DNA of 64,000 nucleotides from Pyropia haitanensis (taxonomy: Eukaryota > Rhodophyta > Bangiophyceae > Bangiales > Bangiaceae): contig SDUX01000002.1 of NCBI GenBank assembly GCA_008729055.1, positions 5,793,874-5,857,873 of the forward strand. Direction: 5' to 3'. Below the pieces are notes generated by a model. The model was not told the DNA's origin. It did no database searches and was given only the letters and a program-made list of their open reading frames with translations. Positions 42,839 to 52,509 of this stretch are shown here, in pieces. A program made the position numbers and the translations under genes. How positions within the stretch are numbered: position 1 is the first letter of the stretch; each line of letters starts with the position of its first letter.

Positions 42839-44204
42839 GTTGTCGAGCCGCGCCGGTGCGTTTGTGGCGAGCAGCCCGCTCCCCCCCCCCCCAACCGCGC
42901 AGGCGACCCCCCCCCCGCCGGCCCCGTCTTTGACGTTGTCACCGACGACCCGCGGGCGGTCGTCCAGGCGGTCGCGGTCGCCCACGCGGTGCCGACGCTC
43001 GCCTACATCATTACGGAAAAGCCGTCGGCGGCGCCCCGCTTTGACCTCCCCCGCGTGCGCGCGCTCCTCGGCACGTCGGCGGTGCCGCCGTCGGCGTTCC
43101 GCACGTGGCGTGACGGCGGCACCGTTGCCGTGCCGGCGGCGGCGGCTGGCCGCGCCGGCGGGCGGCGGCTGCTGGCACTGGCCGACGTGACCGCGCCGCC
43201 GCCGCCGCCGCGCAAGGTGGTGGTGGTGGGCGACACGTGTGACGCGGGCGCGGTGGAGGCGGCCGCCGCGGGGTGTGACGTGCTCGTCCACGAGGCGACG
43301 TTTGAGGGGCGCCTCGCGGGGATGGCGGCGAAAAAGTTCCACTCGACGGCGGTGCAGGCGGGCGCGATGGCGCGGCGGGTGGGCGCAAAGTGCGTGGTGA
43401 CGGGCAGGGGGGGGGGGCTGGTGGGGGGGAGGGGGCGGGGGGGAGGGGGGAGGGGCGGCTGGAGGGCAGAGGGGGGGGGGGGGGGGTGGAGACAGAGGCA
43501 GGGGGGTGGGGGGGGGGTGGGCGGAGGGGCGGTACCCAGCGGGCGTGGCGAGGCGGGTGGGGCGGTGCCGGTGCGCCCCGCCGCCGCGGGCGCCGCGTCC
43601 GTGCCGCGGCGGGCGGCGTTCGTGTCGCTGCTGCCGCACCGGCAGCCGGCCGTCTGCCCGCCTGCCGGTGCCGACGCCTGCCCCCGTCCGCAGCGGCCAC
43701 CGGCCGTGCCGGCCAGCACCGGCGACCGGCCGACGCCCGCCGCGGCGCACGCCACTGACACACGCTCGCGCGCGTCCCTGTGGCGCTCTCCCCCCCCTCT
43801 GTTGTTTTTTTTCGAGTGCGTTTACCCCCTTGCTGTGACTCCCGCCGCCCCACCCCCCCTGTTGGCACCTTCCCCCCCTCCCGCAGGCAGCTGGCGCTGA
43901 CGCACTTTAGCTCCCGGTACAGCTCGAACGAGGCGATCGCCGGCCTCGTTGCCGAGGCGGCCGCCGCGTACGGCAGCCCCGCGGTGTTTGGCGCCGCGGA
44001 CCTCTCCGTCCTGCAGGTGCAGCCGCTCAAGCCCGTGGCGCCCCCCCCCGACGCCGACGGCGGCGGCGGCGGCCACGGCCGCGGCGGCCGCGGCGGCAAG
44101 GCCGGCGGCGGCGGCGGCGGCCACGCCGACGAGCCGCGGCTGTCCAAGGCGGAGCGCCGCCGCCGCGCGCGCGCGCGCGCCGACGCGGAGCGCACCGCGC
44201 TCGT

Positions 44205-44246
<42 letters not shown>

Positions 44247-44676
44247 GGGTGGTGCCGCCGCCGCCGCCGCCGCCGCGTACGTGGCGTCGATGGCCGCGCG
44301 TGTGCGGCAGCTGTGGGCGTCGTTGGTGGGTGGCAGTGGGGGGGGGGGGGAGGGGGGGGGGGGTGCCGCGGCGAGAGGGGCTCCCAAGGACAAGGGCGGC
44401 GCTAAGGACAGGGGCGGCGCCAAGGGTAGTGGCGGCGTCCAGGAGGCTGGCGGCGCCAAGGGCAATGGCGGCGCCAAGGGCAATGGCGTCGCCAAGGGCA
44501 ATGGCGGCGCCAAGGGCAATGGCGTCGCCAAGGGCAATGGCGGCGCCAAGGGCAATGGCGGCTCCAAGAATAACGGCGGCGTCAAGGCCAAGGGCGGCGC
44601 CAAGGACAAGGGCGGCGGCGCCAAGGACAGTGGCCGCCCGAGGAGCAAGGGCGGCGCCAAGGGGGGCGGCCCGTAG
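41405..44676 (+). CDS. tRNase Z (tRNA 3'-processing endoribonuclease)
   Basis: Metallo-beta-lactamase-fold nuclease that removes 3' trailers from pre-tRNAs. The conserved start is MELTFLGTSATIPTMLRAAP, then WLFDAGDGTQTQLMRSHLSD, the zinc motif THLHGDHVLGLP (HxHxDH at 42245-42262), LHVYGPRGVAAFLRN, VVVVGDTCDAG, VLVHEATFEG and the C-terminal metal histidine LTHFSSRY. An intron at 43390-43886 (GTGCGT donor, CCGCAG acceptor) separates RRVGAK from QLALTHFSSRY and restores phase exactly. About 200 Ala/Gly-rich residues precede the catalytic domain and may include an organelle leader. Frame shifts at G/C runs 42310-42365 and 42880-42920 flank an inserted Ala/Pro-rich segment. A Lys/Gly-rich tail of 18-bp repeats (44395-44660) follows the domain. 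The single compact domain points to the short (ELAC1-like) form. Confidence 0.9.
44450..44580 (+). repeat. 18-bp tandem repeat encoding Ala-Lys-Gly-Asn-Gly
   Basis: Units of GGCGCCAAGGGCAATGGC, some with GTC for GCC, repeat about seven times in phase with the tRNase Z frame and give alternating GGAKGN and GVAKGN modules. The flanks (44380-44450 and 44580-44660) carry diverged units with GACAAG or AGGCCAAG. The result is a strongly basic, flexible tail. Confidence 0.8.
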
Positions 44677-45438
44677 GGCCCCGCGCGGCGGTGCGCCGCG
44701 CCGCGGGTCACGCCGGCGTGGCGGCGCAGCCGGTGCCGCACCGGGCCCCTCCCCCCCTGTGTACAGACGGGTCCGCGGCGCGACGCCGCGGGTCGGTGGT
44801 GGCCCGCGCCGCGCAGCCGACGCCCCTCCCCAGGGCGGGCGGAAACGCAACTTTTTTTTTTTTTTTTTTTTTTTTTGGATGAGACGCGGACGCACCCGCT
44901 GTGGGTGCGGGTCGTGCCCATTTTTTTTGGGGGGGGGGGGGTGCGGGTGGGGGCGATCAATGGCGGTCCACCGCGGATCAGCGGCTTGTGCCGACCGACG
45001 GCCGCCGTCTGCGTCGCGCGTCGTCTCTGCTCTCCACCCCGCTCTGCGCTCGACCGTACCGCCGCCCTCCCCCCCAACCTCCCCGACTGCTGCCGTCCCC
45101 CTCCCTCCCCTCTCCACCACCTTCCCCACCGCCACTCACCGGCACCAGCAGCCACCACTCTAGGCACCACCACTACGCACCACGCACCACCACCACCACC
45201 GACCACGAGGAGCCACCACCCACCGCCATCCCCATCAGCCACCCCCAACGAACCCCCCCCAACCACGGCCGCCCCCCCCAACCACGGCCGCCCCCCCCAA
45301 CCACGGCCGCCCCCCCCAACCACGGCCGCCCCCCCCAACCACGGCCGCCCCCCCCAACCACGGCCGTCGCTCCCAACCACGGCCGCCGCTCCCAACCACG
45401 GGCGCTCCCCCCCCCTGCGCTGCTGCTGGGTGGGGACC
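44677..45438 (+). promoter_or_regulatory. Intergenic region with poly-T tract and promoter
   Basis: A run of about 26 T at 44851-44876 lies 175 bases after the tRNase Z stop, followed by TTTTTTTTGGG at 44921. From 45040 the plus strand is pyrimidine-rich (leader of the Alba gene) and contains CACCAC-rich sequence and the 19-bp minisatellite described separately. No gene. Confidence 0.5.
45255..45410 (+). repeat. 19-bp minisatellite in the leader of the Alba gene
   Basis: Unit AACCACGGCCGCCCCCCCC (19 bases), about eight copies in tandem; the first five or six are identical and the last ones diverge to AACCACGGCCGTCGCTCCC and AACCACGGGCGCTCCCC. It ends about 30 bases before the Alba ATG. Confidence 0.85.
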
Positions 45439-46390
45439 ATGGAGATGGAGCGGGCGGCGCCCACCCCCCCCCTCCCCCCCCACCCGCACCCCCCCCCGCC
45501 ACCCGAAGGCGCGCCGCCCGCGCCGCCGCCGCCGCCCCCGGCCGGCCCGTCGGTCGTGCGCGTGTCGGCGGCGGGCAAGATCCGCCACTACATGGCCGCC
45601 GCGCTGCGCCTGATCGTACGTTGGCTAACCCCGCGTCCTGGCCGGGGGGGGGGGGGGGGGACGGTCGCGTGCGCGTCGCGCCCGCAAGGGAGCCCTTGCG
45701 GCCGCCGTCTTCCCCCCCCGCCCCCCCCCCCCCCCCCCTTGTCTTTCTGTGTTCCTCCCGGGGTTCCCTGCCTTTCTTTGTTCCCGCAACGGCCTGCGCC
45801 GCCGCCAGCGTCGCAACGGCGGTGGCGGCCCGCCGCGCGCCCTTCCCGAGCCGGTTGGCTGACCTCCCCTCCCCTCCTCCTGCTGGTGTGCATCGCTCTG
45901 TGCCGACCCTTTGTGTTCCGTCCTCCCCCACCGCCGCGCGCCGCCCTCTGGACGCACCCGACCTCCGCCTCTCGGCGGGTTGCAGGACGCGTCGCCAACC
46001 ACGGGCGTCACGCTCGTCGCGACGGGCGCGGCCATCACCAAGGCCCTCTCCGTCACCGAGCTCCTCCGCGCCCGCCGCCCCGCCGCGGCCGTCCTCTCCT
46101 CGTTGGCCGTCTTGGCGCCACCACCACCGCCACCACCGCCGCCACCGCCGTCCCCACCGCCGTCACCGGCGGCGTGCCCCGGCGGCTGGCGGGTGGAGCG
46201 GACGCCCGGCGGGGGTGCGGGTATGGCCGACGAGCCACCGCCGCCGCCGCCGCCGCCGCCGCCACCGCGGTCGTTGGCGCCGGTACCGCCGCCGCCCGCG
46301 GCGGGCGTCATCATTACGATCGCGACGGACCTGTCCGCACGGGCGGCGGAGCCGGGCTACCTCCCGCCCGCCGCTGATGAAGAAGGGTGA
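45439..46390 (+). CDS. Alba-domain nucleic-acid-binding protein
   Basis: Alba (Rpp25-like) proteins bind RNA or DNA and act in RNase P/MRP or mRNA regulation. Exon 1 (45439-45615) starts MEMERAAPTPPLPPHPHPPP and ends VVRVSAAGKIRHYMAAALRL followed by I; the intron 45616-45985 has donor GTACGT and acceptor TTGCAG; exon 2 begins DASPTTGVTLVATGAAITKA followed by LSVTELLRAR. Together these give the Alba core (V-x-A-x-G-K-I-x-x-Y...G-x-A-I-x-K...v-x-E-l-l-r). After a Pro-rich insertion the last strand and tail read GVIITIATDLSARAAEPGYL, then PPAADEEG, matching the plant-type ending (...ItLs...GYqPP). The frame stops at 46390, but GTGAGT at 46387 may be another donor; a coding-like exon with acceptor at 47003 (VPVTAPAVAAPRAVPRSGRG, ending at 47120) does not join in phase, so the C-terminus is open. 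Confidence 0.82.
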
Positions 46391-47296
46391 GTGGCGGCTC
46401 GGGGGCGGCGGGGTGGGGGGGAGGTGGCGGGGGAGAGTGCTGCGGCCGGGCGTCGTGGCCAGCGCCGTGGGCGGACCCGCCCCGGCCGGCGGCCGTGGGA
46501 GCGAGAGGAGCGGGGTCGGGTGGCTGGCGGCGAGGAGGTGGCCGTCGGCGGCCCGCCGCGGCGCCACACCCCCGCCGTCCCCGCTGCCCGCCGGCCTGGC
46601 GCCGGCGCCGGCGCCGGCGCCGGCGCGTGCGTCGGCGACGGCGGCGGCAGCGCGGGGGGGGACACGCACGTGCCACGCGCGCCGCCGCAGCGACGGTGCC
46701 CCTCGCGGCGGCCGCCCCCCCCCACATCCACCGGCGGCGGGGGACGGACGGCGGCGGGCGCCCCTGTCCGCGGTGGCGGTGGGAGGGCGCGGCCGCGCGC
46801 CGGGTGGCACCGCGTCGGTTGGGGGGGGGCAGGGGGGGGTGGGGCAGCCGGCCGCCGCCACCGGCCGCGGCGGGCGTGCGGGCCGCCACCGCCGCCATTG
46901 CCGCAGCTGGGCGCGCCCGGGGGGGGGGGGGGGGTGGCAGTTGGGCTGTGGGGTGATAGCACAGCGGCGGCGCGGGCGGCGTGGCGCTCTCACGTCACGG
47001 CAGGGAGTCCCCGTGACGGCGCCAGCCGTCGCCGCGCCTCGCGCCGTCCCAAGAAGCGGACGCGGCCGGTTCGGTGTGGGCGACCAACAGGCAAAGACCA
47101 AGCAAAAGAACATCGTGTAGTGGCGCAACACAGTCGAGCACACTCGGTCCCTTTCTCCCCCCCCTCCACCCCATCCCCGTCCAATGCACCCTTGTACCCA
47201 CGCACCCCCCTACCCCCCCACCTGATACGCTCACGGCGATGCAAGGCGCCCACCACCAACCCACCCACGCCCTCACCCCCCAACCACCCCCCGCAC
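46391..47296. other. Possible Alba 3' exon, then spacer
   Basis: G-rich tracts right after a GTGAGT, followed at 47003 by an acceptor-like CACGGCAG and a basic coding-like stretch ending at TAG 47120 (QQAKTKQKNIV). Beyond that, 47140-47290 is C-rich and less GC-extreme and lies at the 3' end of the minus-strand synthetase gene. Confidence 0.35.
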
Positions 47297-49695
47297 CTAC
47301 ACCGCCGCGGGCGGCCGCGCAAATAGCGAGTCAATCTGCGGGGCGTACGTGTCGGCAACGACCGACTTTTTGATCTTGAGCGTCTGCGTCATCATCCCAT
47401 TGTCCACCGTCATTGGCTCGAGCAGCAGGTACACCGACGCGATCCGGTCGGTCGCCGGGTTGTACGACCGCCGCGCCGTGTTGCGCTCCGCAATGCCCTT
47501 TTTAAACGCCGCCTGCACGTCGGCCCGCGACGACAGGGACGCCTCCAGCCGCCGCAGCGCGGGCTGCCCATTGGTCGTGCCGACCAGCGACTCCACCTCC
47601 TTGCGGCCCGTCGCGTCAAGGGCGCCCATCGCGACCAGCGCGTCCAGCCGGGGGACGACCAGCGCGGCGAGCGACCGCTGGTCCTGGCCCACCAGCATCA
47701 CCTGGTCGACGGCGTCCCACTCGGCAATCGCCTCCTCAATCGGCCCGGGCTCCACATTCTCCCCCGACGACAGGACCACCACGTCCTTGGACCGCCCCGT
47801 GATGACCAAGTCCCCAGACGGGCCCTGCCACGCCAGGTCACCCGTGTCGAAATAGCCGTCCGCGTCAAAGGCGGCGGCCGTCGCCTTTTCATTGCGGTGG
47901 TAGCCAGCAAACACCTGGCGCCCCCGCACCATCAACACGCCCGTCTGGCCCGGCGCCACCGGCTGGCGGGTCTCCAGGTCCACCAGCTTCATCTCGGTGC
48001 CCGGGCACGCCAGGCCCGCCGACCCCCGCACGTTGTGCTGCGCCCACCGGTTCACCACCACCGGCGACGTCTCGGTGGAGCCGTAGCCCACAAAGATGGG
48101 CACGCCCGCGATTTCGAAAAAGTCCTCCAGGTACCCCGACAGGATACCCCCGCCACACACAACCACACTGACACGCCCGCCGGTGGCGTCCCGAATCTTG
48201 GACCACACCAGCTTGTCGGTAAGCGCCACCAGCGGCGCCAGCAGCGCAATCGTCACGGCCAGCAGTAGCCGCATCGGCAGCGACGGCCGCGCCGGCGCGT
48301 ACAGGGAGAGGCCGTACAGCAGCCGCCGGAGGACCATGTTCCACTTGCCGACGCGCGTCGCAAAGCGGAAGATCGCCTTACGCACCCCCGACGCGGCCGA
48401 CAGCCGCTTGGCAATGGTCGCGTGGAGCGACTCAAAGACCCGCGGCACGGCAACAAGGATGTGAGGCCGGTGGGTGGCGAGGTCCTCCCGAAAGTGCCGC
48501 ACCGACGAGTAGACCGTCGTCGCCGCCTTGGAAAAGCAAAACAGCGACGCGGTCAGCTCAAAGACGTGCCAGCAGGGGAGGACCGACACAAACACCTGCC
48601 CCGGCAGCGGGTCCGCGGCGCCCATGGACAGCTGCGACACCTGCGACAGCAGGTTGTCGTGGGTGAGCTTGGCCCCCTTCGGCGACCCGGTCGTGCCGGA
48701 CGTGTAGAGCAGCGTCGCCACGTCCGTCCGCCCCGCGGTGGGCTCGCGGGCGCGCGTCGAGTTGCGGCCAATCGCGACCAGGCCCTCAAACGTGTGCAGC
48801 GGGGCGGTCCAGCCAGCCGGCAGCGACGCCGCCGGCGGCGCGGCGCCCTGCAGCACCACCACAAACCGCACGGCGGCGGCGTTGAGGACGGGGGCGAGCT
48901 TGGCCAGCAGCGCCGCGTCCTGGACGACCAGCCCCATCGACTGGGAGTGGTCATAGATGTAGGCGAGCTCGGACAGCGGCGCCGCCACGCCGCGCACCGC
49001 CGACGCGGCGCCGGTCGCGGCAATCGCGTTCCAGCCGACCAGCCACGCCGCCGAGTTCTCCGCAAACAGCGCCACGTGCTCGCCCGCCCGGACGCCCAGC
49101 TCCCGGAGCCCCCCCGTCGCGAGGCCCACCAGCTCGGCCACCTCTGCGTACGTCAGGCGGGTCGTGTCCAACCCCCCCCCCGCCCCGTTGCCCGCCGCCG
49201 CCGAGCCGTCCCCCGCCGCCGCCGCTGCCTGCTGGTGCGGGTCCAGCACCGCCACCTTGTCGCCGTGCTTGGCCGCCACCGACGCCCACAGGTGCGGCAC
49301 CGACGGCCACGCCGCGGCGTCGCGCTGCAGCTCCGCCGCGACCGGGTGGGTGGCCGGGAACGGGTACCGCGGGTCCCCCGCGATGGGCCGCCCCTCCGCG
49401 TCACGGAGCGTGCCGCCCGCCGCGGCGGCCGCGACGGCCGCGGCCGTCGACGCGGGTGCCACCGCGGGGGGGGGGGCGCGCCGGGCGCGACGGGCGGCTC
49501 CACCACCGCCACCACCGCCGCCGCGCGACGGCGGCGGCACAGCCGTGCCGGGGTGACGACGGGGGTGGCGGGGCGGCCGCCGCCGCCGCCAACGCGGCCG
49601 CCGCCGCGGGCCCACGACGGGCGCGCGGCGGCGGCGGCACCCAGCGCGGCGGGCGGCGCAAACGCCGCCGCCGTCAGTGACGACCGGGGAGGCAT
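47297..49695 (-). CDS. Plastid-type long-chain acyl-ACP/acyl-CoA synthetase (AAE15/16-like)
   Basis: ATP-dependent ligase that activates free fatty acids through an acyl-AMP intermediate; the AAE15/16 and cyanobacterial Aas group recycles fatty acids onto acyl carrier protein. The adenylation motifs are complete: LLYTSGTTGSPKGAKLTHDN (P-loop), FVGYGSTETSPVVVNRW, DGYFDTGDLAW and ITGRSKDVVVLSSGENVEPG, with VLSSGENVEP...VGQDQRSLAALVVP specific for the AAE15-like branch. The catalytic Lys is probably in the TLKIKK segment near the C-terminus. The N-terminus MPPRSSLTAAAFAPPAALGA, starting at complement 49695, looks like a plastid transit peptide but is in another phase; the frames join at a G/C run at 49471-49478. 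The upstream leader is pyrimidine-rich on this strand. About 800 residues, intronless. Confidence 0.93.
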
Positions 49696-50527
49696 GGTGG
49701 GCGCACAACACGGCCGGCGCCCCCGCAGAGAGGACAAGGCCGGCGTGGAAAGCTGCGGGAAGGGGGAGGGGGGGGGGGGGGGTGCCCAGAGGGGGGGCAA
49801 AAGGGACGGGAGGGGGGAGTACGTGCAAAGCGCGTGCGCCCGCGACACCCGACGCGCGGGGCGCGGGCGTGACGGCCGAGGCGACCGGCGGCGCGATCCC
49901 GCCGCAGCGTCCGCGGCCGCTGCCGTCACCGTCGCCGTCACCGTCCCCGCCGCGCGCGGCGCGACGGGCCGACACAGCCGGCGCGGGGATGGCGTCGACG
50001 GCGGCGACGCGGTCGCGCGCGCGCACAAGCGCGGCACCAACCACCGCACGCGCGCCCGCGCGGCGCGCGCGCTGCAAGTCGACGCGGCCGGGAGGTGGCG
50101 CCGTCGTGAGCTCCCCGCCGGCCCGGGCGGTGCGGGTGGGGGGGGCGCGGCCGCGGCCAGAGCGGCTGGCGGCGCGGCCGCGCCGCCGCGCGGTCGGCGA
50201 GACCGAGCACGACAAAAGTATCTCGCCATGGGGGTACCACCTTTTTTTCCAGATTGTGGTTGCACTGTACCTCCCGCCGGACTGCAGAGTCCTGTCACCC
50301 AAATCCCTGACAATATGTCCTTGACTTGCGTTGGCACACGATCCGCGGCTGTACGTTCCCCTATGCCCAAAGCCGCGGGTTCATCGCCCGATGCGCGTCG
50401 GTCGTCCTCCTGGTCGCACTGCATGCGCTACGGCCGCCGCGGGCGGAGGTGCCGCCCGCCGCGCGGTGTCTCCCCCCCCCCGCCCCCCGCCACCACCACC
50501 GCCGCCACCGCCGCCACCACCACCACC
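49696..50527. promoter_or_regulatory. Divergent promoter region
   Basis: Head-to-head spacer between the acyl synthetase (-) and the six-hairpin protein (+). Contains an AT-richer patch at 50210-50350 and a C/ACC-rich leader (50470-50527) before the plus-strand ATG. The ORF 49677-50324 (+) is not supported. Confidence 0.5.
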
Positions 50528-52351
50528 ATGCAGGCGGCGGCGACGACGCCCACGGCGCGCAGACGCCGCCGCAGCGCCGCGGTGCGCCGCGCCGTGGCGC
50601 ACGCACGGCGGGCACTCCCGACCAGCCGGCGCCTCGCGGCGGCGGTGGCGGCCGCCGCGGCCGTTGCCGCCACCACCCTCTACCTCCTCCGCCCGGCGGC
50701 GTCGGTCGCCGACGCAGACGCCGCGGCAGTGGCGGCGGTGGCGGCACGGGCGGCGCGGGCGGCGCGGGCGGCGGCGGCGGCGGGCGGGCCCGCCGCCCGC
50801 GGCGGCCGGCCGTCCCCCTTTGACGTTGCCGCCCTGACCGCCGAGTACCCCCCCCCGCCGACCTCGCCGCCTTTGCCGCCGCCGCCGTCGGCTACCTCGT
50901 CCGCGCGTCCCGCCCCGACGGCACGTTTGTGTACGAGGTGCGGGTGGCGCCCGACGGCGGCGGCGTGACGCACGCCGGCGGCTACAACACGCTCCGCCAC
51001 GCGGGCGCCGTCTACGCGCTCGGCGATGCGTGCCTTGGCGCGGGCGTGCTTCCCGCCGCAGCGTGCGCGGGCGCCAACGAGACGATGGCACGTGCGTGCG
51101 GGTGGCTGCTCCGCGTCGCGGTGCGGCCGGTGCCGGGGGGGGACGCCGCCGCCCGGGGGGGGCGCCCCTGCTCGGCGTCTGGTCCAAGCCGCGCGTCGAG
51201 CTGGGCGACCCGTCGCGGGCGGAAGAGGAGCTGGGCGACGTCCGCCTCGGCGGCCTCGGCCTCGGCCTCGTCGCGCTGACGACGTGCGCCCGGCTCGACG
51301 CGGCCGCCTGGACCGCCGCCGCCGCCGATGCCGGCGACGACGACCATGACGCGGCGGCGGCGGGCGTGCCGCCCGCCGTCATTGACGGCCTCGCCGCGAC
51401 CATCACGGAGCGGATGCAAAAGCCCGACGGCAGCGAGACCAACGGCTTCTACTCGTACATGGACGCGGCGGGGGTGCCCAACGACCACCGCGTGTCGCGC
51501 TTCTACCCGGGCGAGGCGGCCCTCGGCCTGCTCGCCGCGTACGCCAGCCGCGGCACGCCCGCCCTGCTCGCCGCGGCCGTGCGCGGCATCGAGGCGACCG
51601 CCGCGGCGCGCGGCGACTGGGCCACGTCCACCAACTTGTCGTGCGACCACTGGACGCTCGTCGCGATCGCCGCGCTCTTCCGCACCCCCGCCTTCCACAC
51701 GGTCTGGGTGACCGGCCGGCGGCACCGGCGACGGCGGGCGGCGGCGATGCTCGCGTACGCGCGGCAGGTGACCGCCGCGTGCTACGGGCGCGACAGGCGG
51801 CGGACGCCGTGGCCAACCGGGTGGCCCTGCTCCATTGCAACGGGCCTGGAGGGCATTTTTGCCATGCTGCCGGTGCTCGCGACCGCCGCGGCGTACGACC
51901 CGGCGGGCGCGCCGACCGCAACGGACGCGGTGCTCCTGCACAACGCCTACTGCCTCGGCCAGCGGTCGGTCGGGCAGCTGGTCGCGGCGCAGGTGCGGGC
52001 GGTGCCGTCGCCGCCGCCGCCGCCGCCGCCGGGTGCCGCCGCCGCCCCTGCCGCCGCCCTCGCGCCCGCCCCCGCCACCGACGCGGTCGTCGGTGCCCTC
52101 CCCGGGCGGGTAACCCTGGCGACCGTCGACCCCGACGCAGCGGGCGACGCGCGGCGGGTCGTGTCTGGCAGCAACGGCGTGTTCCGGGTGGACACGACGC
52201 AGCACGCGCTGTCGGCGGTGATGGCGTACGTGCGCGCGAGCGGGCGGGGGGGGGGGGGCGCCTGCGGGGGATGGAGTGCACGGGGCGGGGGCCGCCGGCG
52301 CGGGTGTTCCGCGCGGAAGCGCTCCCCGCCGCCGAGGGGAGCACCAAGTGA
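50528..52351 (+). CDS. Membrane-anchored six-hairpin (alpha/alpha-toroid) protein
   Basis: Type II membrane protein: basic N-terminus (MQAAATTPTARRRRRSAAVR), one signal-anchor helix (RRLAAAVAAAAAVAATTLYL), an Ala-rich stem, and a lumenal domain. The domain reads GYLVRASRPDGTFVYEVRVA, GGYNTLRHAGAVYALGDACL, LGGLGLGLVALTTCARLDAA, ERMQKPDGSETNGFYSYMDA, SRFYPGEAALGLLAAYASRG, WATSTNLSCDHWTLVAIAAL and GSNGVFRVDTTQHALSAVMA. Repeating helical hairpins with R-H-A-G, P-D-G and F-Y-P-G-E-A-xLxL signatures match bacterial proteins with a six-hairpin-glycosidase or terpene-cyclase-like toroid of mostly unknown activity. Frame changes at C/G runs near 50850, 51135-51166 and 52246-52254; the end RVFRAEALPAAEGSTK at 52351 is in the last phase. 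A Golgi or ER glycan-related enzyme is an inference. Confidence 0.65.
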
Positions 52352-52509
52352 GGGCGGAAAAAGGGGGGGGGAGCCGGGGACAGGGCGGGGCTGGCGACGG
52401 GCACCGCCGCCCGCGCTAGAAAAAGAAAAAGGCCACAAGAAACCAGATGCCAATAGGCGGCGCCGCGGCCGCTCCCGCCGCCGCGCAGCCGGCGGCCGGC
52501 CGGCGGCCC

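Noticed and set aside
45255..45410. CRISPR-like or direct-repeat array
   Set aside because: Units are contiguous with no unique spacers; a simple minisatellite in eukaryotic DNA.
48422..50968. 848-codon ORF on the plus strand
   Set aside because: Mostly antisense to the acyl synthetase; only its last part (from 50528) is real coding sequence of another gene.
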